From contig NW_019773803.1 of the NCBI RefSeq assembly GCF_001039355.2, positions 443,498 through 500,310 on the forward strand: 56,813 bases of DNA. Reading direction: 5' to 3'. The notes under the pieces were generated by a model that was not told where the DNA came from, ran no database searches, and saw only the letters and a program-made list of their open reading frames with translations. The number at the start of each line of letters is the position of its first letter. Positions within the stretch are counted from its first letter, which is position 1. The DNA is from Lingula anatina. Taxonomy: Eukaryota > Brachiopoda > Lingulata > Lingulida > Lingulidae. The position numbers were made by a program, and so were the translations under genes. This document shows, piece after piece, positions 42,838 through 55,389 of this stretch.

Positions 42838-44414
42838 GTCTATGCCTGATAAGGATATAGCAGACTTAGCCAGGGAAAAGTTTCACCAAAGATTTCCACA
42901 AGTCAAAATTGGTATTAATTTTGAAATCAAATCTTTCTGTCCATTTTGATGCAAGCTAAATCATGAGTAGTCTACTTAAATGAGAATTTATACCTGATCT
43001 TCAAATTAATTACCTCCACCAAGGAGGTTATGTTTTCATCCCTGTTTGTCCATCTGTTTGTTTGTCATCAACATAACTCAAAAAGTTATGGACCGATTTT
43101 GATGAAATTTTTAGGGTAGGTCAGAAGTAGGCCAAGGAAGAGATGATTAGTTTTTGGTGGTGATCCGGATCAATAACCAATCAATAATCAATAATCAAAA
43201 ATCAATCATCAACATAACTTCAGAAGTTATGGCCAGATTTTGATGAAATTTTCAGGGTAGATCAGAAATGGGTTAACTTAGAAGTGATTAGTTTTTGGTG
43301 GTGATCCGGATCAATAATCAATCAATAATCATTAATCATTAGTCAAAAATCAATCATCAACATTACTTCAAAAGTTATATACCGATTTTGATGAAATTTT
43401 CAGGGTAGGTCAGAAATGGGTTAACTTAGATGTGATTATTTTTGGTGGTGATCCAGATCAATAATCAATAATAATCAAAAACTGCTGCCTTGGCGGAGGT
43501 CTGCGCTCTCGGAGTGCTTTTCTAGTTAAGAAGTATGTAAAGATTATAATAATACAAGATATATGTTGTAGATGGATAGTTAATTACTTCCACCAAGGAG
43601 GTTATGTTTTCACCTCTGCCTGTCTGTCTGTTTGTTTGTTTGTCATCAACATAACTCAAAAAGTTATGGATCGATTTTGATGAAATTTTTAAGGGTAGGT
43701 GGGAAATGGGTTGACATAGAAGTGATTAGTTTTTAGTGGTGATTCAGATGAATAATCAATCAATAATCAATAATAATCAATAATCGCTGCCTTGGCTGAC
43801 GTCTGCACTCTCGGAGTGCTTTTCTAGTTTATTTCATTGAAAAACTGGATCAGGTACTACATTATTATCATTCATGTGTTAGTTCACCAAAATTTTAGGT
43901 CTGAAAGTCAAGATCAGCAACTTTCCACTTTGTTCTGATGAATTGTGTTTCATAAAGTTTTTTTTTTAGGGGGGGGCAGCTTGAAACAAAGCCATTAAAA
44001 TTAAATTCTAGGCATCTTCAGTCTAAATTTTTCTCACAGTGGTAATGGCAACCGTTTTAAGACGTACCAATTTGTCAACCACTGGTTTGTGAAAAAAACA
44101 TTCTCAGACCAATAGCCAAAAATTCCCCTTACACCGTCAGTTATCCAAATTTAGCTGATATTAAAGCTAAGCCCAAAATTTAGTTGTTTTATAAGGAGAA
44201 TTCTGGGCCTCTTATATTTTTTACATGATATAAAATAGTGTCACAGTGGTTGATATATATCAAACTGCAATTTTAAAAGCCTATGCATTTATTGTACAAA
44301 GCTATCAACTATTTTGTATCATCCTGATAAATGACAGCTTTGGAGTCTTTTGAGTCTTGTTAGATAGTATTTTGTTACGTAAAAATTCTAAAAGAATTCC
44401 ACTCACAAACCTGT

Positions 44415-44450
<36 letters not shown>

Positions 44451-47400
44451 TGCATTTCATGAGTGGACTTGGAGATGGCTATATAATTTTTGAGGATTAA
44501 AAGAGGGACTTATGTCAAACACTCTTTTGTCACAAACTGAACAAAAACTTATCATTTCCATGGAATAATTGGACATGCCAAGGGAAATATTTCATTTAGT
44601 GATAATTTTTATAGTAGTTTGTGACAAAAGAGTTTTCAATCTCTGTCACCTACCAAACTGATGAAATGTTGAAATATAAAAGAGAAACTGTTGTCTATAA
44701 ATAGTGTTCTAGGATATGTGTGACTTCTGTACCTGTCTTGACATGGTCAGTTGGGCTGGAATTCATTATGCATTGTGGTAGAGGAGATGAAGTCACAATC
44801 ACACCATGAGATCTCCAGGGAATGATTGCTTTCAGACTCCATTGATATAGGCAGCTTATAGATTGAAGAAAAGATTGGAGAGTTGTTGGCAATCTAATGA
44901 GCTAGTGCTGTTTCTCATGGGATAATGTTGTGATAGTGTCACTAAGTACAGAGGTGAAATAAGGTCTTGTTTTTCTCTCTATAATAATGTTAAAGTGTAC
45001 CAAGAAAGTATGTTTACTGGCCTCAATTTCTGTCCAACATGATAATCTGATAACATAAAAAGCCAAAATCTCAATAGCAGTCTTGTGCTTATTTTACTTG
45101 TGGTTAATGCAGATTACCATGTTAGCCATTGACTGAGCAGAATGTGATCCAGAATATTACAAAAATCTCTTATCTTTGGATTTAAATAAGAATTGAAGTT
45201 TAATTTAAACATAATTATTAAAGACCACTTCAGTATCTCTTATTCTATGAGTCATATTTTAATGCATCATGTTTCTTGATTTTTCCGTTATATTGGGTTG
45301 CTGTGAATAGATGTTTGTTGTACATTTTCACTTGAGCTAAATAATATGGATTGCCTTATCTAATGTGTCAGGTCGCTGCATATTTCTTTAGGTGTAAACA
45401 TTTATTTTACCCCTTATTGAACTTTAAGAAATGCCTCAGGTGAAAAAAAAGTACAAAAAACAATCTTCCATTGTAGCTCTACTGTCTGACCTATACTTAT
45501 TACCAGACATCATGCTTTAAGTCACAGTATGAAAATATAGTCTGTGTGTTAGCATCAATTAGAAGGAACAAGGGGCACTGACAATAGATCAGTGTTTAAC
45601 TTTTTGTCTTAATATTAGTTCATGAAGTAGCTCCAAAGTAAAACAATTGTTATCAGAATTCTAGTATGCCTGCATAATTTCACTCATCTAATTACAATTT
45701 TGATATACCTTGATTAATTTGCTGTATGCTCTTACCCTTCTTTATTTTATTATTATTATTTTTTTTTTTTTGAGAAAAATTGTGCTAAAAAGTGATAAAC
45801 AATTTATACATGATTTTAAAATATCAAAATGTATAACTTCATCAAATTCATTCCTAAATTTTAAGGTTAATGAACAGTTTACACAGTTAGACTTTTAAAA
45901 CTCTCCCAAAATTCTTGTTTTTATTTTGGCTCACATGCATTGTTTTATTTCTAATTTCAATGTAGCCAGAATCACAGAGACCATTAAAATGTCATAAAAA
46001 GTCCTCTTCAACCTGTACACTATTCATGTACGAATAAGTGTGTCTGATGACTTAACTGGGAGTAAAACATTGATTTTTCTTGGAAAAGTTACCTACCCTG
46101 TGTAATAAAAATGTAAGTAAAGGAAATGAGAAAAAAAATGTGGTAAAAAAACTAAGACAAAGCAATTGAACTTAATACCAATTTTCAGTAATAGAAAAAA
46201 AAGCAAGTGATATATTCTATATTTAAGTTTGTTGGTCCGTCTGTAACATGCTTTGTATAAAACAAAAAGTGCAAAAATTGCTGTGGTTGCCTATCCCTAA
46301 AACCATCATACCTGGGATGTAGCTTTTTTCATGAATGAGATTAGACACATGAGCTCAAGCTCTATTTAAATGCCAGCGTTGAGTCATTTGATATGCAGGA
46401 GCTGTCTCAGATGACTGCCTTTGTGTGACAAGCATGCAGAGAGATAAGTTATTGAGGCCTTCAGCAGTGTGACAACAGGACCTGTTCTTTGCCCTGGTAA
46501 GAAGGGACGTGCCAGTTGTACTTGTAGGTGCACGTGCATCCATAAGAAGCCGGCTTTGGACATTAAAAAAAAATTGCCACTGGGCAGGCAACACAGTACA
46601 TTTACATGCTTGAGGACCCTTGTGCAATCAATACAGCCAGCAGAGCTTTGGAAGTGAAGTGTGCCCTCTGTATCATATCTGACTAATTCTGTTGGAGTGG
46701 CCTTTTGATGGACAAAGATTGTATGACAGTCATTTTTTACAAAGGATTTTGTGACTAAAGATTTTTAAAGTGGAGTGGATTTTTTGATGGATTATACCGA
46801 GTAAGATGAAGGGAGTATTTACCTGCATGTAAATACATTAGGATACATTTGATACTGCTGAGGACAGAAACAGAACCAAAGAAAATATTCTGAAAAGTAG
46901 ATAAAATAAAAACACTGCAGCAGACTACTTTGGAAATGGGTGACGTAGGGAAATATTCTATAAATAACAATAATCATATACAGGTAAATTCATGTTTATA
47001 TATCAGTGTATGTGGGCACTTCTGGTAGATGTGAATTATATTTATGGTTGTGTAGAGTGATTTTGAGTGATGAGGGCAGTGTTTTATGCCCATAGTGTTT
47101 GATGTAGTGGATTTTGTTTGGATGAAACAATATATATTTATTCCATTAATTTTTTTTTTTTTGTTTTGTTTTTCAAGAAATTTTCATTGTAAATATCATT
47201 GCTACATCTACTTTGTTCATGCATATACTCCCTTTATTATATCAGGTTTAATTTTCCATGTTCAGTATTTTTCAGTATGTTGGAAAGAAAGAAAGCATTG
47301 GTAATTTCTATCTACAAGCAGAAATAACTACATTAAGTTGTGTAATATATGTCAAGTTTGATGTTGAGTCAATGCTAAAAAGACATACTGACAGCCACTG

Positions 47401-50400
47401 CCTGGAGCTGTCAGGTATATGGGTTACAACAAGGCACTTATCTCAAGTTTTTTTGCTTTACACGACTTATGGCTGAGGTAAATTCGATGAAATAGAAAGA
47501 AATGTAAACCATTTTTAAAACCAAATGTGATGATTATTTTATTGTACTAGTATATGTTTTCTTTGGCAGCTTCATTGTAACTCTTCCATCATTTTATTGA
47601 AACATAGATATCATAAAGCAAATGAAAATTAGACACGATTGCTTAGAATCATTAGTAGACCTATTAATAGATGTAGGAATTCATTATATGTATCATACTT
47701 GAGATATTTTCTGTGTTTCTTGGTAACGCCAAAGTGGCTAACATATGTTAGATGTGTGTAATTGTATTTGCCCATGTGTTTAAACAACGCGTGTGAGTTC
47801 TGTGAAGTGCCCTGATGTTAGTTCTTTAGTCTTTTTATAGCTCACAGGATTGATACAAATATAATGAATAGACTGTTAAGGAAACCATTGGCATAATTAT
47901 GTATCGATTTTTTGGTGATATCTTAAAGGTAACCATAAGAGAATTTTGGGGTGGGTGAGGAATATAGTCAGAACAAAGCATGCTGGTGAAAGTACCTCAA
48001 AAAAGTGCCGTGCATGTGTAATTACCATAAACAATTATAATTTTCAACAGGGAAATGTATATTTGTTAAAACAGTGATTTAGATTTTGAAAATGTTACAA
48101 TTTCGAAATGTTGAAATATACGTAGTTTTAACTAGTATACTTCTAAGAAAAAATAGTAGATTAGCAATAGTTCTACAAGTGGACAAATTACTAGTATTTC
48201 TTGCAAGCTGTAGGGATAGGCAACAGTCTACAAGGTTTTAGGGATGAGATGATTTATTGAAGTAGGAAGGGCCTGGTTTTTCACCAACACTCATTTTACT
48301 TTGTCATTGTGGTATGACACCAAAGCTATCAACTTAACCTTAGAGTTCAACTGACTTTGACAATATACGTGCATGCATATAACCTGTATCAAGATCTTTC
48401 ACCTGAAATACAATGTACTGCCAAAAGATCAAATTTTAACTGTATGACATTTTTTTCTGTTCTTTGGTAAACCGTTGTGCTGCATTACACATTTATGTCA
48501 CTTTTCAATACATGTGTAAAGAGAATCAAATTTATACTAGCAGCAATTATGTGTGAGACTAGCAAAACAAAGTAGGCTATAAAAACATGCATCTAAAGTC
48601 ATTTCATTGATAATAGATTACAGATTTTATCACTGGTGAATAGAATACATGCAGTGCAACATAATAACACTACCTACTGAGTTATGATTTTTTCAAAGCA
48701 ATTCTTTGGTTTGAGCTTTAACAAAGTCAGTCAGAAAAGAAAGGTGTCACCCAGACAATAAAGAGGATTTCTTTTTTCCCATTACAATTGATCTATTATA
48801 AAGTCTACATGAAAGTTTTACATACCAGTCAGATTGCATGGCATTCATGTGGATAACAAAATCTCCATCATCTGAATTTTTTGTATTGTGACAGTTACAA
48901 TCAGTAAAGCATACTGGTATCTTCATAAGTAATAATTCCATGTAGTCAGTGAAGAGCGCCTTCAAATTATGTTTTCTGTATTACAAAAGCATTAAATGTT
49001 CATTCATTGAAACTTTGGATACAAGTGATGGTGCATAATTTTCAAACCAAATATAATAATCATTTCTCATTTTCTTTTTGAATTGCTCATCAATGAATAC
49101 CCAGAGCAATAGAACTTGCACAAATTAAAGTAACAGAGTTACCATCTTTTGTAGTGAAAAAACAAATTATTCTGTTATGTGACTTGTATGATATTTTCAT
49201 TATATTATTATACATGAAAGTATTTAGCTAGAAGACATGCTGCAAGAAAACGAGACAGTGTTTTTCTTTTTTATGTCTATTTTTAGTCCAGACCTGTAAT
49301 GTGACCAAGCAGCAAAACACATTAAGTACATGTAAGCGCATAAGACTGCACAGGCCATCAAACAACATGCTTGCATGGCAGCTGACTCCAATTATATTGA
49401 TGTTAATGCTAAATTAGTGTCTTAAATATTAGTGTTGCAATCTCCTACTTTTAGAAAAAAGTATTCAATATATACAATATTCCCAGTACATGTGATGGTA
49501 TCTGTGGTCATTAGAAGGACATAGAAGCAGAATGCATGATGCGCCACATTATCTGCTTGCAGACTCCATCAATTGCTTCTTAATTTCATTAAAACAGGAA
49601 GGACTACGTCATTGGTGGTTTGTCTGGACGAAAGATTGGAATCCATTTGTTCTTTTTCTTAATTCCCAGCAGAATAGTAAAGTAGCAGAATGATTTAGTG
49701 ACAGTAATAATAAAGCTGCTTATCATGCTAGGTAATGCAAGTGCAGCATTGGAAGGGATAGGTCACAGTAAAAAAAATAATCAAGTCCTGTGGGATACTT
49801 TGCTTCCAAGTTATGGGCTATTTTGCCAATTCCAGGTGATTTATGCTAAATATTCAGGCATACATAAAAGCAACAACACCAAGTTAGATTGTCTAGGGAC
49901 TTGACTTATTTCTAGCAAAGATTTATCAATTTTTAATTCTTGTTGGCCTCATTTGTTAACCGCATGTTTTTAAGAATGATGAGGTCCCATACATATGGGT
50001 GGTGAATGTTGTTGGACCGCATGTGTGATTAGAGAACTTGTGATGGTTGGCCTCTCCATGTAGTCATATGTTCTTTCCTGGTTGAATCAACACAGTTGGA
50101 AGGCAGACCTTCACTTAGAAAACATTTAAGTCCATAACATAGTTCACTTACCAATGTGTACGTAGTTCCTTGTTAACTTTAAGGTGATTTTGGACTTATC
50201 TCCTTATGAAGAAGAAAGGAAAAAAATTACTCCTATGAGTTGTGGAAAAGAGATTGGAGGTTAAGTAATGGCAAGACAGGTGAGAATTTTTTTTTTTTTT
50301 TTTTTTTGCTGAAATTAAAACTTTTTGTTAGTCTGAAGTGATGTCTTTGGACCATTTGATTACTAATTATAGGATGCATTAAGGTGTAAATGATTGTTCC

Positions 50401-53400
50401 TATGTCAGTGTAATTATTTAAGGATGTGAAGTACAGCTGGGGTGCACAGTTGTTTTAAACAACATGAAGTTTATGCTAATTGAGGAAATAAATTGTAACT
50501 TCTTATCATAGTAAGGATTTTATGATTAAAAAATAGTCGAACTTGTGGAACAAGGTTGCTTCTGATATTCATAAGTCAGTTATTTCTTTAAATCTTATCT
50601 ATAAATCGATTTCAGCGACCTTACATAATGGTTTTCCAATAACGCCTACTATGAAACACATATATAAATGTTACCGTCAAAATTAACATGTATAATAAAA
50701 CCAAAAGCACTTTTACTTACAGTAGCAAGATCCCTTTGTAGCTATAAATAGTAGTCCCAACAGTTTGCAGGCAGATGCAGACTCATGATAAGCCTATATA
50801 GACTGTAGTGACTGTGGGGGACATCTTAACTTACTTGTGAATAATATGATAAATAAAGTGATTATTTTTTTGAGAAAGGTGAAGACATTTTCAGTGGTAA
50901 ATGAGTGATTATAGTATCTAGGCCTCAACACAAATGCCACAGATAGTCATTTATCATTTATGTATAATCCAGACGTCTTTTACATTTTAAATTGCATTCA
51001 GCCTGTTTTTCATTTTTAAAAGTCTCATAAATTTAACAAAGTTAAAAAAAACTTTTAAAGGTTTAATTTGTCCATCTGAAGAGAGTTGGAAACAGTTTTA
51101 AGGAAACTAAATGCACTCACATTATGTTATTCTCTTACTAGAGCACATTCAGAACTAGTTGATCCACTGACTAACAGGTCTGTGGACTAAATATAGCCGA
51201 CCCACTTAAAAGCAATGCCAACTAATTTCTTGATGGTCTCCCGCCACCACTCATGCCCCCACTGCAGGGGCCTAGCAATTAAAGTTGAGATTTATTCTGT
51301 TTAATGATGTGTGTGGGGGTGGGGTGACCAACAGGGGATTGTGAGGCTTGCTTTTATGTGAGGTCAGCCATATTTAGTCAGCGGTTCAGTTAGTCCGCAG
51401 ATCATCCATTCTTTTTCAGTAAATGCGACAATAGACAGCAAGAATTGCAGAGACCATTGGTTTGAACGTTGGTGCCATGTATGTGTGGCAAGTAATGGTT
51501 TCAGTGTTTAAAAAATCATGAAGTTTGTCATCTTATTATGTTTCTAGGAACAACATGAGTCACTTACATACTCAGTACATAAACAATTTACTATGTTTAT
51601 AAAAATATATTATAGTCTACAGATAAGATTCAAATCCCACTAAAGTGGATATTTTTAGATTATATACATTATAAGAGACCTTATTAAACAAAAAACAAAA
51701 TTTGAAGTGCTAATGTAAGTTATGATAGAAACTGTACAGTTGCTCAGTTGACTTCTCTCACTACTGTCCTAACATGATTATTTACATAGGTAATGCTTAT
51801 AGTGCCAAATTATTTAATATATTAATGCTGTTAGTTGTAGGGAACTAGAAACAAAGAACTCTAATAATGGTGTCCTCTCTCTGGTCATAAATACATGGTC
51901 AAGGTTTGATGAAAGGCCAGATTATCTCATCATTTTTCACATCTTTAACAATTTATGACCATGTATGGTTTATGCCCCTGACTACTTAATTTTTTATGGG
52001 CAAATTATTAGCATCTGTGTATGCAAATGTATTGAAGTAAATAGTATGGAGTTGAACATTAAAATGCATCCTGCATACTGCCCAGATTACCCGCCACAGC
52101 TGACATTTAAAACTGAGCAAAAAAAAATTCTCAAAAAGAAAATGTTCAAGTCATGAAACACCTTGGCCTCATTACAAACTTAGGTCATGATAAAAATGGC
52201 ACAGAAATTTGTTAAAACATAGTCCTTATGGCTTTTGGCAAATCCAAGTTTGGATACTTTTGTTTGCATAGGATAGGACAGGATTTTTTTTTTGACTGTT
52301 GACTGAAAACATGCTGTTTGAAAACTGAATCATGCCTGCATTGTGACTTCATAAGATGTGCTCTGCGTACATAACATGTCCTAATTTTTAAAAGTATATT
52401 TTTACACCAAAGTCATTTTTCCACTCATTTTAGAACAAGTGATTGATATTGTGCCATACAATCAACCTACCAATTATCTTCTCAGTTGCACTTGAGCTGA
52501 AGAATAGAAAATTGCCTGCAGTTATTATGGTATCATATGTAGGTACCCTGATTCTCAAAGTTCTGTGTGAATTGTTCTTGTCAACTATCAGAAAAGAATT
52601 TCATCAGTTGTTTTATGTTATAAGAATGAAGTAATTTTTTCTTCAGTCAACAGCTTAATATTGAAAAAGTTTTTACCTCCAATATTTCTATGTCTAGCAC
52701 TAGCAGAACATGGCACCATCACTTCTGCCGAGACTGGCCCCCTGTCTTGATGTGGATGGTTTTCAGGACTTTCCTGTAATTTTCCCTTACTTCATTCTTG
52801 CCGGCTATATTTTTCTGCTTATAACTTTGTCAGGTATACCATAATGGGCATTGGTCTATCAACAGTTCAGTTTGCCCAAGGTGTTATACTGGTAACTCCT
52901 TGCTTTGCCATTTACAACAATAAGATATTAATCTAATCTTTATTATTAGATGAAAAGATTTGAGATTGTACTGAAATTCCACCAAGCACTGTACTGTTTT
53001 GTTGTAAAAAGGCATGAATATAGAGTAGGGCAAAATATCCTTACTTTGCTTTTCTTAATTGCATAATAATATTTTTTTTACTCCTTTAGGTACAATGTAA
53101 AGTTACAGATATTATATTGGAAATATCCCAAATTGAATTAAATTTTTTTTTTTTTTGGAATGGATTACTAAAAATTAAGCAGTTTGAACTTACAAATGTT
53201 ATTTTACACTACAAATATGAAGTTAATTGTGGAAACCGTTTTTGTTCACTCACATATACAAAACAAATGTACACAAAAGCATACAGGTGGGCTGAGGATC
53301 CAGAAAATAGTACATGTATACTGAAGTGTTTACATTATATAGCACATTGAGCTGCATGAAAATACAATGAATGTCTAGTTCTGATAAGGCAGTTCCTATC

Positions 53401-54165
53401 TGTGGAAGACTTCTAGAGCACACACTTAGTGGTATTTTTGCAAGCACCCACTGAATGTGATGCTAATAATACTAAGAATGATTATCCACTTCAATGGGAG
53501 TGTTCAGATAAACCCATCATACCAGCTGGACCGATCCAACTCTACTGGAGATTCTCCCTAAGTGCAATCACTGTAATTGGCTTACTATAAATGTCTGACA
53601 TGCCTTCTCAAGTTGGTAGGGGGTAATTAACTATTTAATTAGCTACTCAGGGAGGCGTGTCAGACAATAAAACTGATAACACTGAATGCAATTTAGCAAG
53701 AATCCCTTGCAGAATTGGATCAATCCAACTGGTATGATGTTTGAATGTGAATGCAGTCAATGCAACTAGTTTGCTTGTGGTGATGTTATTTAGTCAAATT
53801 TGATAATTGCTAATTGGTTCCAATAATAACATAATCTTTTTAAAACATATGTAATATGGTTAAAAGCCAGATTCTTATTTTTTGAATACAGAAATGTCAC
53901 ATTTTAAGAATTTCTAATGTGATTTTAACTTTTTTTTATTGAAGTGTGCTATCCTTGTTTTCTGATAAACTGGATCCAGGATCTGAATATTTCTGACCCA
54001 AATGGAGAAAAGCAAATGGAGTGGTGTTGTGTTAACTGTAAAGCCATGTTTAAGAATTTTTGCTGAACATTTCAATAGTTATAAGATATTTAAAGATTGC
54101 TTTACAATAAACCCACATGGATCCATCTGTGAGTTAGATGTCTAAATTACTGATTGATGAAGATG

Positions 54166-54204
<39 letters not shown>

Positions 54205-54863
54205 AAATTCAAGTCATGCAGTTTCTTTGTAAATTAGTTTAAATTTGTCATCTTGTAACACATTTGAAGCCAACAATGTTTTTGGACCATCCTCAGAACA
54301 TGGCCCATCATCTTTTTTTTTTTTAGTTCAAGGTTATGTCCATCAAATGTGTTGATAGCGTAGAGACATGTTGACACAGTGGTTACCATCCCCTCTGGCA
54401 TGGGTGTTATGATATAAGGTCCTGGTTGGTCATTCCAGGTCAACATTCGTATGTGCTTCTAGTTACATCTTGCTGTAAATGAGAAGCTGAATACACAGAA
54501 AAAATTATTTTGCCTATTTTTCCAGAACTTTTCCTTTTTTTCTTGAAAAAAATTACTGCATGGTATTATTTGATTATATACTGAATAATGATAATACTGT
54601 TTCATTTCAAAATATAACTACAGCTTCATTTCAGTAATATTTTGATGATTTTCCAAGCATGACAAGCAAATATTCAGTTCTCCCACCTGGCCTAATGTGA
54701 GGTAGAAACTTTCTCATTACTGAAATCATTAATAGTGTTGTGGTGTTTAAAGTTTTATTTCTTGTCTTTTTCCCTAGGGAGTTGTCATCAATGAAGTAGA
54801 TGAAGGACAGCCCTGCCTTATATGTGAAGAAAGATGCCCTGGGTTCATCCCTCATGTTTGGAG
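42639..54863 (+). CDS. Testin/LMCD1-like gene, first two coding exons
   Basis: Coding exon 1 (42639-42776) begins with an ATG shortly after an acceptor (TTTGACTTCAG near 42611) and an in-frame TAA. It encodes 46 residues ending in IIVQNAE and leaves in phase 0. Coding exon 2 (54778-54863; acceptor TTTTTCCCTAG, donor GAG|GTAAGA) encodes GVVINEVDEGQPCLICEERC then PGFIPHVW plus two bases of Arg. The pattern C-x2-C-x3-C-x-G-F-x-x-H-x-W-R is the start of Testin and LMCD1 proteins, just before the PET domain. There it normally continues K-I-C-x-x-C-K-C. The PET and LIM domains are not in the window and should lie to the right. Vertebrate Testin acts at focal adhesions and actin. The long intron (about 12 kb) contains repeats only. 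Exon 1 is less certain than exon 2. Confidence 0.7.
43011..43526 (+). mobile_element. CCAAGGAGGTTATG-type interspersed repeat, three internal units
   Basis: It starts TACCTCCACCAAGGAGGTTA and ends CTTGGCGGAGGTCTGCGCTC...TGCTTTTCTAGTT. Three internal units begin near 43066, 43208 and 43355 (CATCAACATAACT..AAAGTTATG, TTTTGATGAAATTTT, TTTTTGGTGGTGATCCGGAT). The spacing is 142-147 bp. The copy at 43585-43829 has one unit, and the reversed copy near 15-16 kb has about two, so unit number varies. Confidence 0.8.
43585..43829 (+). mobile_element. CCAAGGAGGTTATG-type interspersed repeat, one internal unit
   Basis: It starts TACTTCCACCAAGGAGGTTA and ends CTTGGCTGACGTCTGCACTC...GCTTTTCTAGTTT, with a single internal unit. 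Same orientation as the copy 60 bp to its left. Confidence 0.8.
44418..44449. repeat. (GT)n microsatellite
   Basis: A GT run of about 32 bases in the large Testin-like intron. Confidence 0.95.
44517..44636. repeat. 120-bp palindromic MITE
   Basis: The left end AAACACTCTTTTGTCACAAA and right end TTTGTGACAAAAGAGTTTT are inverted copies of about 20 bp. Confidence 0.7.
44640..53490. other. Large intron interior, no gene found
   Basis: This is the bulk of the Testin-like gene's long intron. I looked for conserved exons with flanking splice sites on both strands and found none that I can support. It holds homopolymer runs (for example T near 50288-50307) and generic AT-rich DNA. Paired open frames such as 46355-46657 on opposite strands show no recognisable family. 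Confidence 0.4.
53500..53755. repeat. Palindromic MITE in the Testin-like intron
   Basis: The left CATCATACCAGCTGGACCGATC and right GATCAATCCAACTGGTATGATG arms are inverted. The inner part has TAAATGTCTGACATGCCTTC, GGTAGGGGGTAATTAACTAT and GAGGCGTGTCAGACA, matching the family at 27237-27406. Confidence 0.85.
54171..54200. repeat. (AG)n microsatellite
   Basis: A GA run of about 30 bases. Confidence 0.9.
54778..54863 (+). CDS. Testin/LMCD1-like cysteine-rich exon
   Basis: The best supported part of the gene. The 86-nt exon has strong splice sites on both sides and keeps one open frame with four Zn-ligand-type residues (Cys59, Cys62, Cys66, His72 by my numbering), ending in W-R. Human TES has C-L-K-C-K-E-K-C-E-G-F-x-x-H-x-W-R at the same place. 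Prickle is less likely, because its sequence before PET differs. A transposon origin is unlikely given the family match. Confidence 0.8.
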
Positions 54864-55149
54864 GTAAGAATTGGGTATAGGAAATAAATGTGTACATCAG
54901 CTATGTAGTAAGACGTGTTTTAGATTTCAGTGGTTCATGAGCTAAAATGTGTTGACCAATTAATTTGTCAGGGATTTTATAGTACCAGGTTCAGTTATAT
55001 CACTTTCTCTGCACAGACATATTACCATCTTTGAAAGCTTAAACAGGATGTAAAAAATCATTTATCATCTGTTGGTGCTTCTGAAAAGTCTTCTTTTTTC
55101 CCCAATTAAACAAAGTATTTTATTGCATTGTTACTGCAGCTGTATAGAG

Positions 55150-55385
55150 ACTTAGACTGGGTTCCCATCCCTAGATGGATCTAACAGAATCGGTCCATCT
55201 CCACGGGGTCTAAATTGCTTTCAGCTCAAGTGGCTTAGACATCTGGTACGCCTACTAAAGCTGCTAAACCATAGTTACCCCCTATCAGCTTCAGGAGGCA
55301 TAACAGACATCTAAGCTGCCCAAGTTAATTGCAATTAAGTGAGAATCCCTTTAGAGATAGTTCCATCCAAAGTTAGTACGATAGT
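55150..55385. repeat. Palindromic MITE after Testin-like exon 2
   Basis: It is a family member: GACTGGGTTCCCATCCCTAG, then GGCTTAGACATCTGGTACGCC and GCTGCTAAACCATAGTTACCCCC face CAGCTTCAGGAGGCATAACAGACATCTAAGC. Outer arms with GATGGATCTAACAGAATCGG are partly mirrored at the right. Confidence 0.75.
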
Positions 55386-55389
55386 CTCT

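Noticed and set aside
46355-46657. Opposite-strand frames of 90 and 62 codons
   Set aside because: No recognisable motif and no splice sites in phase; they lie in the middle of a large intron.
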